Positions 44,086-57,206 of a DNA stretch of 64,000 nt are shown in pieces. A model generated the notes under the pieces. That model did not search any database, was not told where the DNA came from, and saw only the letters and a program-made list of their open reading frames with translations. The DNA is from Capitella teleta (lineage: Eukaryota; Annelida; Polychaeta; Capitellidae). A program made the translations under genes and the position numbers. Within the stretch, counting starts at the first letter, position 1. Every line of letters starts with the position of its first letter. The stretch lies in assembly GCA_000328365.1 (NCBI GenBank), contig KB308685.1:68504-132503 (forward strand), given 5' to 3'.

Positions 44086-45019
44086 TGTAATTTAATTGTT
44101 CGTCGAACTTTGTGTGAAGGAGGGCTAAATTGCCGTCGTGCCTCGAGACATATTTCAGCATAATACACGCTAGCCCACTTGCTGCAAGAGCCACAAGGGA
44201 TTTTATGAGAGAGAAGGAGAATGGGAAACAATTCCTCACAAAACAATCCGTAAGAGATGTGCAATTCGAGTGAATGGAGGCCACACGTACTCAATATTGA
44301 GGAATGTTGACACTTACATCATTAGACATGTTTTGTTATTGCACACTTGCAAAATCAAATCCTGACACTTGTGTCTTTATTTCTTCATTGTTGCTTTCCA
44401 ATGCCCTTAATCCTACAAGGTTTTAGAATGGGTTCGACTTTAGTGCTAACTTTGAGTTTATTCGACCGTAATCTCACTTCCCCAGACACATAGTTATACA
44501 TATCCTTTTGAAGTTCAGGATATTATTTTAGTTTTGTGGATAAAAGCATAAACGTACGCTACTGAGCGTAATAACTGTCACTCCCTCTTCCTCACTTTGA
44601 TCACACCCGGGTGGAACACATGTTGTTCAATGTTAAACAAAGAAGTACATGTAAACGCAAATAAATAAGTTAATTTAATTTAACGAAATAAGTTATACTT
44701 ATACACCGTATACTTAGAGGCAAAAGAAACACACGGGTCTAGAATTGCAATTATCCTTTGGTAACTCTCTTATGTAGGTCATGAAATGCTGCGAAATGGA
44801 TATTTCAAGCATTCTTGACAACATCATGCTTTTAACTTTCAAAGATCAGTTCTCATGTCTAGACAATTCTAAAATCCCCGTAACCTTCATTTTGAGGAAT
44901 TGCGTGAGCTGCAGACAATAGTGACTCCCGAATGGGACATGATGGACACCTCTACAAATTCTGTACACGAAAGCATTGAGACATTGCCGCAAATTCTTCA
45001 TGGGGCGATTAACAGTGCT
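44086..45019. other. Stretch between two transposon remnants
   Basis: A minus-strand frame at 44069-44284 encodes one hydrophobic segment (FSFSLIKSLVALAASGLACI) but has no splice support. Otherwise nothing recognised. Confidence 0.3.
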
Positions 45020-45820
45020 TCAAGAGAGCTATCCAGAAGCCTTCTGGATCTAGGAGTGAAACCTGGAATCATTGCTTGCCAGATGGGGTATTATGCCTCA
45101 AAAGTTCGTCGTCTACGCCAGTACGTGTCTGAAACCGGTTCCACCACCGACAGACTTCGTACTGAATGACTGAAGGTGACGGCACTGCGACAGGATCGCC
45201 AAATTCAACGAGCGCACATCCAGGACAGGTTCAAAACAGAAATTTCAACGGCACGTTGAGCAAGAGGGACCCACAACCGACTCATCTCTGCAAAAACAGT
45301 CCGAAGCCGGCTTCAGGAACTGTGATTGAGGTATCGGGTCCCTTAGAGAAGCCAACTTCCGAATGCCGATAGGAGTCATCGTCGTCTCCAGTGAACACGA
45401 TTGCACAATAGATGGACCCTACAGAGGCGGAGAAGTGTTCCCTTTACATATTAAAGCCGGATTTGGCTGGATTGGTAAGACAGGAGACGACTCGTGTGGA
45501 GAAGTAAGGAAGAACAGTTCCGGGATTGCTGCATCCAGGAGCAGGATAGATGGAGTGGAGTCAGCAGCATGATGTGGGGAGGATTTTCCTACAACTCCAA
45601 GACTTCCTTCCTAGTGATTGAAGCGAAATTGACGGTACTCAACAGAGTTTCTGGAACAAGCTGCATTTTGTAGCCATAATCTGTGGAGATGGTGGAATTG
45701 GAGTCTTGTAACGAGATTCTTTTGGAACCAAACGTCACTGACAAACCGGTTGTTTCAGCAAGACTATATTCGTCATAACCTGTGTGGACGATACCACCAC
45801 CCATGCCCTAATAATGTCTG
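45020..45820 (+). mobile_element. Tc1-like transposase, nearly full span but decayed
   Basis: Pieces in several frames follow the Tc1 order: ELSRSLLDLGVKPG and ASKVRRLRQYVSETGSTTDR (HTH region); RQIQRAHIQDRFKTEISTAR; a part ending SRLQEL; MMWGGFSYNSKTSFLVIEAK around the second catalytic Asp region; then LFQQD (DxxE-family FQQD block) near 45750. The many frame changes and stops make it inactive. No terminal repeats were identified. Confidence 0.85.
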
Positions 45821-46587
45821 TCAGTAGGAGGCACGCCAAATTCTACTGCGTCTCATTCAGCTCATAGAAGTGTAGGCTTATGCACTGGCGGTGACCTACC
45901 GCACAGGGCCCCCCATTAGCCTCATGTTTTGAAGTCACGAGCAAAAATAATCGAAGCTACCAAGCGACAAGCACTTGAGAAATAGTGCCAACAGTATGGA
46001 TTATAGACCCCCCACCTTTCATTGTATCATATATTCAAAGCACCTTGCATATCATTGTTAGGCATAGTATTTTGATACCTTATCAAAATAATTACATACC
46101 ACCTGATGGAGAGCTGTATGCCTCACCTTAGCTGTAGACAATAAATCGTGGTTCGCCCTGAATTATTCTTTACACAGCCAAAGGCTCACTCGATTGTCTC
46201 ATGCGTGTAGAATGACGGGTGAATGAGCTGTCCCGCGGGCGATGCTATTTCGAAATCATGCCTTCAGCAACGGTGCATTTCCAATAGTTTTCAGAAAGGG
46301 TGACAGCCAGAAAGCATGGCGCAATCCTGAATAATGAATACATCAAGGCCTATTTACAGAAAAGCAACCAAACAAACATACAAACAAACCAGCAAAAAAC
46401 GAGGTAGTTGTATAGAGGTTTGCCACCTGTTTCTATTTGATCATTCATTGACACCGTGTTGCAAATAACTTTCATTGATTCTCAGTGGAGTGCGTTCCTA
46501 ACAAGAGCAAAGCAAGACAGAACCGACTGATCATTACCATTGGCGGCGTTGATAGAGGAACTTCAGAGTCGGCCGGGCGAGGTAACC
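45821..46587. other. Upstream of the LRR/TSP1 receptor
   Basis: No gene seen. An acceptor-like TTCTCAG near 46480 could begin a 5' exon continuing into the coding exon at 46588. Confidence 0.35.
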
Positions 46588-49500
46588 ATGAGTCGAGCAT
46601 ACGTCCTTGTATGTTTGTTTCAGCTAAGCACTCCAGCCTTCACTGCTCTGACTTTATCATTCAACTTTAAGGGCTTACTTGAAGTACCCACTGGTGTAGA
46701 CCCTGCTGTGACATCATTGTCCATGAGCTTTAATGAGATCAAGCAACTACCTGACTACAGTTTCAGTAACTTGACTCTGCTGAATAAGCTTACTCTGTCA
46801 TATAACAAGATTTGGAACATTGGATCTCTGGCTTTCGAAGGATGCCCAATCACGGAACTGAAATTACATAACAACTTGTTGACGTCATTTCCCAACTTGA
46901 CCTCAATCGGTCCAACTTTGAGTATTTTGACGTTAGGTTATAATCGTCTTGTTAACGTTAATGGGGAATTGCTTGAGCCACTGATTGTGCTTAAGGAAAT
47001 ATCAATGGAGGGTGAGACGAACACTTTGTCTTCTGATTTGACATTTGTTCCCAGCCTACAAGCAACTGTAGAGGAACTCAACCTGGCGAAAGTCAATCTT
47101 GAAGACCTGGATGACGCATTTCGTGACACCATTCCTACTCTAAAAATACTTGAGTTGAACACCGGAAGTTGGGTTGGAAACAATGTGAGCAATTACAACT
47201 TTCTCGGTGCAACTTTAGAAACGTTGTATATGGTCAACATGCAATTGGAAGAATTCCCTGTTATTTCTACACTCGGCCCAACACTCAAATATTTGTGTCT
47301 GTCTCAAAATCACTTTCTGGAGCCTATAACATCCGATAAGCTGGATGTGTATTCTGTGTTAAGTCGGCTTGAAGTGAGTGATTGCGGCATCACCACATTC
47401 CCGGACCTCACTTCTGTGGCAGACACCTTAGGTTTCATCGATTTGGAAAGTAACAACATATCATATTTGCCTGAGGACGCGTTTACTGAGCATCACAGAT
47501 TATATATGGCAAAACTTAGTGACAATCCGTTTCTGAAAATGCTACCAAATTTTACCACTGGAATGATGTCAATTTACGCGAAGAATATAGGCTTAGAGGA
47601 CCTGCCGTGTTCTTATTTACAGCAACACCCGGGACTGCTTTTTTTCACTGTATCTGGAAATCCCTTTCGGAGTTTTCCTTTGGAATGCTTGCCGGGAAAA
47701 CTATACCAAGTGGAATTAGATAGGACTGCAATTGAGTATTTGCCATCAAAGAATTTGAGTCATTTGACCAAGCTGACGAAAATCGTTTTGAAGGACAGTC
47801 AGCTGAAATGCATGGATGAGGTGAGTGTTTGAGCCATAAGGTCACATCTCATTCAACCCTGGTAACTCACAACCTCGTTCTTTAGATTGAGTTGCACTTA
47901 CATGTTGTAACCAAACCACGTGATCCATGGTTAGTTCCAAAGATATCGCAAGTTGCGGCCAATATAATATACTCCTAAAAGTGAAAGGGTAAGCCAACCG
48001 CTTTATATGGAATGCCTCCCTCACCCATTTTTATTTATTTTTATTTTTTTTTTATTTTTGCGTTTCACTCGAAATTCATCTGCTTGAAACACCGGTTGAA
48101 ATATAAGTGTGCAAATGCTCATTGGTCTTATGACATGCTCATTGGTCTTATGACTATAGTCGTGTCATTCGCTCATGTTTTGCATGGTTGGTTTGTGATA
48201 AAAAGTATTTTTTTTTATTGATACTAGAATACAAGTTCTGCGGATGTGACGTTGTGGAACCATAACCATTCAACTGTTTTGTTTGATTTCGGGTCACTCT
48301 CTCTGTTCCTAAAATACAATTTGGTTGAATTGTAATCTATTTTAGTCACTGTCTTTATTGATGTGAAAAGAGACAATGTTGAGGGCTTTATTTAGACTTC
48401 AAGCATTGGGCGTGAAAAGACGGTGATCACCGTTTTTTCACGCCCAACGCTTGAACGCCAAATACGAGATTCTCGTCTTTTGCAATTTCGCCCAGGGAGC
48501 CAGTGAGACCGAACCGTATCCGAGGATTTGAGCTCGGATAACGTAGGATATTCCTCTTCGTACCAAAGTGAATAGGACAAAAATGCACCTTTGGAGCAGA
48601 CCATTGAAAAAAAAAGACCATCATTATATTGCTGACCTTCTTTAATCGGGAGCTACGGGCTGCGAGACAAAGGAACTTATTTTCAGTACTTCGCTGTCCC
48701 AGTTTATGGATCTTAGTTCAATCACCTTTGACATTGTTTACATTGATTATGCGCCTTTTATCTTGTATCGATGAATGTCTCATGCTTTCTGGGAAAGAAC
48801 AGCTGGAGCTCACAAGTTATAAATAAAATGCAGACTGGGTGACCTTCGGCGAACGAGTCGATATTGAAGACTGCTATTTTAGCATTGCATACAAATCATT
48901 ATTTGCAGTGGATCCATAACATGCATGGTTCATTGTACTAGATGCATATCGAACGGTTTCCCGCCAAGACATGAAAAATGATTGGAAGGAAACGAAACTA
49001 AGGTTTCAAATTATGAGATAGGCAAAAGATCATATCTATAATATATATATATTAATGATTGTATCATTAATATTGGCTTTTATTTAATATTGGCTTTTAT
49101 TTTTGTCAAACTTTATTAGGCTATATCAAGAATTTTATTGTTGACAACTTAATGAACCAGAATAAAGGAGTCACGGGTTCATGTGTTGTTTCTATGGTGT
49201 TTAGACTCCTAGACTGAAAGATTAATGGTTTCAAGGTCGAAGTTTGGTGGAAATGCGGTCTATTGATACTGAGTGTGTTAGGTAATTGTGGATATATTTT
49301 GCATGTCTGTCCCATAATTATGACCGTCAAATGGCTGAGAAGTTAAAATGAAAAGTTGAAATGGAGAGATATTCTTTACCGCAATGCCGACCTGAAGCAA
49401 ATACGACGTATATGACTCATAAAGCTCCATGTTTCAGAGGTTCAAGAATGATGTGGTTCGTACGGCCGAGTGGGGATACCCAAGAACTGCATTTGTCTTT

Positions 49501-51474
49501 GTTATGGCACTGTGACAATTGACCGTGTCACTGCATAGTGCAATTCTCAGTAACTTTTAAAGACATGCGATCAATTTCTTCATTGAATATAAAGTGCAAA
49601 GACAGTCATATACATTTCCTCTAACATACACAGTTCCACCAATAAATTATGCAACAGACGAGCCACGACTATCAATTTGTTCTCACACCATCATTCTTCT
49701 CTTTCCTAGTTTACAATCTCTGACACGCCATTGAAGATCGACTTGACTGGGATCAACATGCACTGTGACTGCTGCTGGAATTGGACAAAAAAACCGCAGT
49801 TTCTCATAAATGCGCCTACTCTCATATTGGATGATGAACCCTGCAAGTCACCGAGTCACCTGGTTGGAATCCCTTGGTCCGAAATCACCATACAGCAGCT
49901 TGTTTGTGGAGGTCAGTTGGTCAACGCTCACTATGGTTGAAAACAAAATTTAGAGAGATAAGTATTGTATATTGTTATGACCACCCTGTGTTTTTGCTGA
50001 TTGCATGATTCACGTGTAGTGTAATATAAGTAATTGTTGCATGAAGTTATGTTTATATAATAAATATATTCCGTTATTGTGATATAGAAGAGACGACTGT
50101 TGAAACTACACATTTGGATACAACAATTATGCCAGATGGAGCAAGCCTGCCAGATACAACAATTATGCAAGATGAAACAAGCCTGTCAGATACAACAGTT
50201 ATGCCAGGGGACACAAGTCGACCAGATACAACAATTTTCCCAGGTGAAAGTAGCCGGTCAGATACAACAAAATTTACATATACAGCGGCACAAGGAAAAG
50301 CTACAAAGGCGACAAAAGCATCACCTCATGTGCCAACAACACCAGCAAACCCTTCAGAGAAATTATCAGAAGCGACACCGCTGAGCATGACTGACACTCC
50401 GGAAGGTCTTTTATCTGCAAAAAAATCCCATACAGCATTCGAAGCATCTGCAGTTACGTCACACGATATTTATCCAGAACTGATGCCGACAACAGGTAAT
50501 ATTTTGGACAAACAAAAATAGTTTGTAATGCCCGAATTTTCGATTGTAGCACTGAGCCCACTGCTCTTGGGCTGCAGGCCATGATCAGTAGCTACTCAGC
50601 TGATCGTTCAGCAAAAAAATCCAATGCTATGGTCTGGCTAAAGCGGCCTTGCTTTTGCAACTGAGAATACCGATTATCGTGAGCTCGTCACTGTCCTCTG
50701 CCGGCGATCTCTTTGATGTGGTCAAGCTGTTTCTCGGTAGCTACAATTGAGAATTCGGGCATATCGGCTCACGATTTATGATTGCATCTATATGTGACCC
50801 CTCGTGCCGAAACCCGCACTAAGTCGTTGAGCATATTCGGAAGAACCAAGCCTTGAGAGGTCAGATGAATGAATGATCATTTATTCGCAAAATCAATTTG
50901 GTTTACAAGAGATTGATTGAGTTACTAAACAAAAAGGAAAGAAAAAAAGTTAACAGGAAACTTGTAATAGGTTGCAACACTCGACATATGTAAGTGGGGA
51001 CTCCAACTCTCCATTTCTCAACTTGCATAATTTTATTATAGAAAGAGCTGAGGAGCGATTCTCAGGGCTTGTGGCAGCAGCCCACGTCTTGTAGATTAGC
51101 TGTTCAATAGAGATGTCACATCGGCCCTAAAATTTGAAATTCAACCTTGAGAAACAAAATTTTAATACTTCCCGAGAACGCATCCATCTCCAGAATTAAA
51201 AAAACCCTTAAAACGTAAATTCCTTTCTAATATTGAGTCCTGACTTATCACCTTCTATTCGCTTCTCCTACCTCCCAACTCTCTTTCTCTCTTCCTTCTC
51301 CTCCCATCTCTTTGTGAGTTTTTTTTTTTTTTTTATCGTCCATTTTTTTCTATATTATAATTTGATTTGTTTGGCATTCTTATTTATAACTACATTAAGT
51401 GAATTACAACTGTAATTGTATATACATGAGGGGTACTTTTTTTTTGGTGCCAATAAACTCCTTTTGACTTTGAC

Positions 51475-51509
<35 letters not shown>

Positions 51510-54500
51510 AAGAAAAGATCAAACGATTAATTTTACAATAACCGAGCATTTCTCTAAATTCATGTCAACCATAGAAAAACCATCATGTGACAGCTTTGTG
51601 CAGGTACGAAGTAAATCATTCGTGATGGAATAACAATGGGTGAAAAAGTTTGCAAATCGACCTAAGAGTTCTATTCTGGGTGCAGGTCTATCAAATAAAC
51701 AGTTTACAAATTTTGACCGGGTGCGCGGGGGCAACTTGAAGATTCTGCGTACACATTTTTTCCATACAGTGTCAAGAGCGTGAAATCCACCTGCTTACAA
51801 TTCGATAAATTGATAAGCATAAAAACTGGAACAATATGATGTAAACAGAGTACCAGTTACATCAACAGAAACAAAATGATACTTGGAACAAATAGAGTTG
51901 ACTCTGACACTAACGTCTCTAGCATTTTTTTTCAATATTCTTCTTCGGTGCATCTTTGCCAATGTAATGGCCTAAATGAATAGCACTGTCAACAAAAACA
52001 ATTGGATTATTACACCGGAACAATGGTTGTAGTGGATAACAATATTCGTGTCTGTTAATCCAATGCCTGGCTTTTTATATCATTGAATTTCACATCAAAT
52101 TCGGAAGCATATTGAGTGGATCATATGTACTAAATATGCAAAAGATGCTTGATATATTATAACAAGCTTTTGCATAGCGGTTAAGCATGGCGCCATCAAA
52201 GTGACGTCATCGGCATGCGCCACTGCACCATCAAACACGTGACCGATGTGACATCCCACACCCCATTGTTCAAGGAACAAGAGAGAGTAATTTATTAATA
52301 TAAACACAGAAAAGTACTGGTGACAGGACGCCGCCTTGTTTTACGCCGTTTTTACATTCAAAGCAATTTGACCTAACACCCTGCCAGCTAACGACCAGCG
52401 ACTGACAAGTGCACATCGAGAGCAGCAGTAATTTGACTGCAGAACACAAGCCTTTATTAATTAGCATCCTAAAAAGCTTATTATAACTAGCACCCTAAAA
52501 AAGCTTTCCAAAACGTACTTTATCGAAAGCTTTCGAAACGTCTAGGAGGGTAACATAAACGGGGGAGCTATTCTGAGAATATAAATCAATTGCCTCATTC
52601 ACCACATACGTACACTGACTCGTGCTGTGACCTGACTTGTATCCGTACTGAAGATGCGTAGTACTGAGTACAGAACCGTGTTGCAATAACATAATATTAT
52701 CCAGGCGTTTTCCAACAATACTGCTGATAGCCATTGATTGATAATTGGATGAAACATTTTTATGGTCCTTATATAGGTATAGGGACGGATTGAGACATTA
52801 CAGTGCTCACATCAAAATGATACAATATTGAGTGAAGGAATAGCGCTAAGTGAACATAGAAATCATGACATGCATGAATGAAGGGGTCTGAAGACAAATC
52901 GGCCATTGCATCGGATTTTCCGGTTTGAGCTTGCAAAAGCCATATAATAACATCAGCCGTGCTAATGCAGTGAGCTGAGTAGCAAGCACCACTTTGGCAC
53001 TTCTCACGAATGCCTGCCTTCAGCTGCTCACATAGGGTGCTAAGTTCCGATTCACTTGAGGGTACAGACTGAAATAGAGATTTAAAGGTATCAATGAACA
53101 CCTGACAACAATCGTTACAGCCGACTGCACCATCAATGACATTCGACTGCCTACAGTTATTGCCTTTCAATCGTTTAATCTCACTCCAGAGATCGCGACT
53201 GCGATTCTCACACAATGTGTTGGCCATTCGACTAATTTCTCCTGATTACGCTCAACCCATCGAGACGCGCGCTTTTGCTCTGCTTGCGTTCGGAGCATGA
53301 TTGCGTGAAGCCATCCACCGCACACATGGGGTTCAAAATATAGATTTTCGTGTTTTAATGGAGAAATAAAGAATAATATCTGCTCTTTCCTCACATGCGA
53401 AAGATCAGGCTGTTACCAATAAGTTCTGATATTTTATGTATAATTAACCCTTTTGTATTGACAGTTGAATCATTCTGAATCTTTGCCAACCTTTTAACTC
53501 GAATTTCTCATCTTCAATTATCTTTGAGGTTGATCCGTAAACAGGCGGTAACTTTTGAGCTACTGCTCCGATTTAGATAATTCTTGCTTCAAACTGAATG
53601 GATTTGTACCAGCTATTTGGAGGCATTAGAACCTAAAAATGTAAAAATGCGACTTCGTGTGGATTTCAACGCAACGGTCACACATATAGATATATAGATG
53701 TATGATGAAAATGTATGATACCTGTTATTGCTGGTATGGATGCCACAATTGCAATAATTTAATTATCTTCAAATAACTTTTTAGTACCTGAACATTACTT
53801 GATCACTTGGAACACCTGGTTGCCATGGACACAGTGCACTCTTCCGTGTGGGGGAGGAACTCGCTTCCGGTTGAAAGTGTGTGCCACGGCCGAGAAAAGC
53901 AACTGCACCAGACCTCTCATTTCAACTTATTCGGGATTAGAGATAGGTGATGTTTGGTAACTTTGCTTCAGGGTTAAATAACTTATTGTTTCATTCATTT
54001 AAAAGCCAAAATTAATTGAAAATTAATAGCATCATTTGACGATGACTCTGTTTGCAGGTTATGCAGTTGAGGTGGGAAATTGCAATACTGACCACTGTCC
54101 AATTCATGGAGTCTGGTTGTCATGGCAATCATGGACAGTATGCAGTGCTACCTGTGGCCCTGGTGTTAGTCAGCGGCGGAGGCGATGTCTGCCACCAACG
54201 TATGGTGGAAACGAATGCGGAGAGGATGACCACGAGTCGATAATGTGCGCAGACTCCGAATGTAAGTGACGCAGCGCATATACCCTGACAAGTATCCTTA
54301 ATTCCTTCTCAGGTGAGAATATTGCCGTGAAGTTTGAACCAATGATAGAAGAGGAGACATACACGGAATCGGACCGACGAACCTCCGCCCAGATGATAGG
54401 TAGCAGCGCTATTCTTATGATCGCCATTTCTGCTGCTCTCATTCTTATCGTCGATGCCACTTCAATTCGTCGCCATTTTGGTTACATGAAAGCCAACCTA

Positions 54501-54548
54501 GAATCCAGATTCGGCTCTGTTTCCAATAATGAACCAACTCAACAATAA
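46588..54548 (+). CDS. Type I membrane receptor: LRR array, LRR C-cap, mucin-like repeat stalk, two TSP1 domains, TM, short tail
   Basis: Six exons: 46588-47820, 49710-49911, 50088-50495, 53785-53946, 54058-54261, 54313-54548 (2445 nt, 814 residues, phases consistent). The start ATG has an ACC context and opens a signal peptide (MSRAYVLVCLFQLSTPAFT). Exon 1 (411 residues) holds the whole LRR array. Exon 2 is an LRR C-cap (CDCCWNW, then Cys). Exon 3 is a Ser/Thr-rich stalk with 12-residue tandem repeats beginning DTTIMPD. Exon 4 is a TSP1 module (WNTWLPWTQCTLPCGGGTRF). Exon 5 is a second TSP1 (WLSWQSWTVCSATCGPGVSQ, then RRRRC). Exon 6 gives the transmembrane helix (about 764-783, SSAILMIAISAALILIV) and a tail of about 31 residues with no signalling domain. 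Introns 2-5 are all phase 1, so the stalk and TSP1 exons are symmetrical shuffled modules. Likely role: cell-surface recognition or adhesion. TSP1 tryptophan motifs are usual C-mannosylation sites. The ligand is unknown. Confidence 0.88.
48398..48455. repeat. 58-bp near-perfect palindrome in intron 1 of the LRR/TSP1 gene
   Basis: TTCAAGCATTGGGCGTGAAA starts an arm of 29 bp that meets its complement with no loop at the central TGATCA; only two positions mismatch. Such loopless palindromes are unstable in cloning and replication. Confidence 0.92.
50117..50278 (+). repeat. 36-bp in-frame tandem repeats encoding the receptor stalk
   Basis: Units begin at 50117, 50153, 50189, 50225 and 50261 (the last is partial) and encode DTTIMPDGASLP, DTTIMQDETSLS, DTTVMPGDTSRP, DTTIFPGESSRS and DTTKF. 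The period is exactly 12 residues, rich in Ser/Thr, suited to O-glycosylation and to length polymorphism. Confidence 0.92.
51420..51505 (+). mobile_element. LINE-like 3' tail with poly(A)
   Basis: GCCAATAAACTCCTTTTGAC then TTTGACC runs into about 28 A residues. A terminal AATAAA followed by TTTGACTTTGAC-like words and A is common at LINE ends. The body is not recognised upstream. Confidence 0.45.
51520..53400 (-). mobile_element. Decayed LINE, antisense in intron 3 of the LRR/TSP1 gene
   Basis: Minus-strand order: LWSEIKRLKGNNCRQSNVID (linker before the polymerase); QYGYKSGHSTSQCTYVVNEA and VTLLDVSKAFDKV (fingers/palm); NGVKQGGVLSPVLFCVYINK (palm); then GAVAHADDVTLMAP, where HADD replaces the catalytic YADD/FADD. 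At least three frame changes occur. The wording is of CR1/Jockey-group LINEs and differs from the element at 22240-23015. It explains most of the 3.3-kb intron. Confidence 0.85.
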
Positions 54549-56905
54549 TGATCCATCTGCAGACAATCTTCTATGGAAATGAGTTTAGTTAAATTTTATT
54601 GGAAATGACAAGATTTCCAATCACTACTGGGTGAAGTTTTGTCTTCAATTATTGACGCAACTGGAAATGCAATACGATGTTTTTGCGATTTCCTTCCAGT
54701 GATAATTGTATATTGGCTTTTGTGTATATTGGTATATTGTATATTCATACGAAACGAATCATATTCATTTTCTATACATTGCTTTTGGGGGTCTTCAATT
54801 TTGGAATATTGGACATACATTATTAGCGCGTGAAAACGGAACAGAGGAGCCAAGAACTGACCAAGATTGACTTTATTCAATGAACAGAGTTATACTGGGG
54901 ACCCTTGCATTGCGGCTACTATTTTCTACTGTTTGCCGTAATTATCGATTATTATACATTTTCTCCCTAGCTGCTGTTTGCTTCAATTCATTCGCTGATA
55001 AATGCTTGAAAAAAATATCTCTGATTTTAAATGACATCAAATCACATTCATCAACAAGGAAAGTAATAAGTTGTTTTATGTTAACTTCAGGTTATTCGTG
55101 CAATATGTTCATAGATTTATAGATTGAATACCATGCCACCTGTCATAAAAAAACAACGTATCGCACCGACCGAACCATGCAGTCTACTTCCACGGACTGG
55201 TGCAGCCAATGCGGCATAACGGTCCTAACAACCATAATGCGTTGCGATCTTTGGACCCCCTACTTCACAGTTAGCTCAGCGAACGATTGTTGGTCAGACG
55301 GTGATGCCCAAATTAGTCAAGTACACATCACAAATTGCAAGAGGAATCATCGCTTATTGCGACGCACAAGTGTTAAGCGAACATTAATCAACAAGATGGA
55401 TGTTGTGCCAACCGCAGCGCCAAATGCATCGGCTTAATATGTGGGATTAAGTCCCACTTCGACGAGGAAATCAAGTGTTTATGGAAAGTGACCTCGTAAT
55501 TGGACGAGCCAATTAAGTGATCTCTACCCTTCATGACCTTTGATTGACCCTGAACGGAGATGATCAGCGAATGATATTTAATCATTCTGGATCCGAGATT
55601 GCAGATTTCCCTATGTCAGGTTTATTTAGGTAACGCGATTTGTTGCTTCCCCTAAGAGAAACACACAACCTAGCCAGCCTGTGTCCCATAGTAAACACTC
55701 ACACTTATGAACAAATGGTACGTGAAATAAGTAATAATTAATCATCCAGTTTCATATTAACATTTCACAAGACAAATTGTTAAATGTGAACATTGCTTTG
55801 TGTAAATCACAACGCAGTTTTGAGTAATGAAATGTGCGTTATGATCCACAACACGAGAACATTCCTCATTCATTATTCTACAAGGATGACTTAATATTGC
55901 TATCGTTAGTTCAGTACATGTTCAGATACCGCCGTTTTATTTGACGTGAATGTTCAAGTACTAATACACTAAACCACATGAAATGAAATAAAATGAAATG
56001 AAATGAAATGAAATTATATGCAATGAAATGAAATAAAATGATATGAAATGAAAAGAAATGAAATGAAATTCATTCGAATATTCGGCATGATATTAAATCA
56101 ATATTAGATTGATTTCAAATAAATATAGTCGCATACTTTGTGACTGAGAAAATATACTAACAAAACCTTTAAATTGCTTCATGTTTTGCAAAATATAAAA
56201 CGCTGACATGGCAGAATAGAGACTTCTACATGGAAATGACGCCATCCCTATCTGTCACCTTACTAATCTGTACCTGGCATGCAGACAACTTGAAAGTCCA
56301 ATCAAAGGTTTTACCCAATAATTGATTACAATTATTATAAGACCAACAATATCGACTTAAAAAGAAATCGAAACATCCTAGATAACCAGACTAGAAGTTT
56401 TGATGCTTCCTGAATCAGCAAATTATTATATTGAACCTTAAAGAACGCAAGACAATCAGCATTACAAGGCATTGTGCCTCTACTGCACCGAGCAGCAATA
56501 ACATACATCAAACAGCATAATAATTGTCCCTAAACCGACTGCTGCGTTTTGCCTTCCAGGATGCAGAGCTCTCGGTCTCCCTTCCTAAGCAAATAGAAAG
56601 TTGGGAGAGAGTTGTGTTAATCATCTGATAGCGTGGCAGGCGGAGGAGTTTTCTCCGCTTCAGTTTTAGGTTTTGTATCCGAAGCAGAAAGCTGCAAAGT
56701 GGTTCTGTGATCATGGATATCAACCATAAGGTTAGTTCATACTGTTTAACTGTTTAAAGTTTTGCTGTTTTCATGAAGTCTGCACTTATACCGCTTCTCG
56801 CATCCGTCTCGTCAACTTCTTCTCGTATCATAAGCTGCATGCTTAGATTTGACTGCTTCTACAACCACTAGTTATATTATCCCATAATACTGTCCTTTGT
56901 GATCT
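54549..56905. other. Intergenic stretch after the receptor
   Basis: Contains a GC-richer patch at 55140-55440 with a non-domain open frame, and an (ATGAA)n tract at 55978-56070 that may be another LINE tail. No gene recognised. Confidence 0.35.
55978..56070 (+). repeat. Degenerate (AATGA)n repeat
   Basis: Tandem AAATG/AAATA pentamers. They resemble the (ATGAA)n ends of the LINE tails at 10213 and 17921 and may be the relic of such an insertion. Confidence 0.7.
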
Positions 56906-56909
56906 TATC

Positions 56910-56990
56910 CCGAGAAGGTGTTGGCCGAGTGGCTTGCGTGCTTGTCTCAAAAAGGCGATGGTCACGGAAGGTTTGAAGCCACCAACATTA
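56910..56990 (+). mobile_element. tRNA-like head, probable SINE fragment
   Basis: GTGTTGGCCGAGTGGCTTGC resembles an A box of a Leu/Ser tRNA and GGAAGGTTTGAAGCCACC a degenerate B box about 45 bp on. It does not fold as an intact tRNA. Confidence 0.4.
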
Positions 56991-57206
56991 TTGCCTTCGC
57001 TAAGACACTTACCTCCTGCTTACCTCTGCGGATCACATAAGCTTTCGTTTCTTCAGGATTCCGAGAAATATGCCCACAAAATAATACTCCAGCTCTCCTT
57101 CTCTCCTCTTGCGTATTCTACTTCTTTCTGTTTACGCATTATTTACCCCTTTACTTCTAAAATTCCGGTAATTAATGTCGTTTTGATACCGAGAAAATGG
57201 AACTGA

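Noticed and set aside
45166-45572. Overlapping open frames taken as host genes
   Set aside because: They are pieces of one decayed Tc1 transposase read in different frames.
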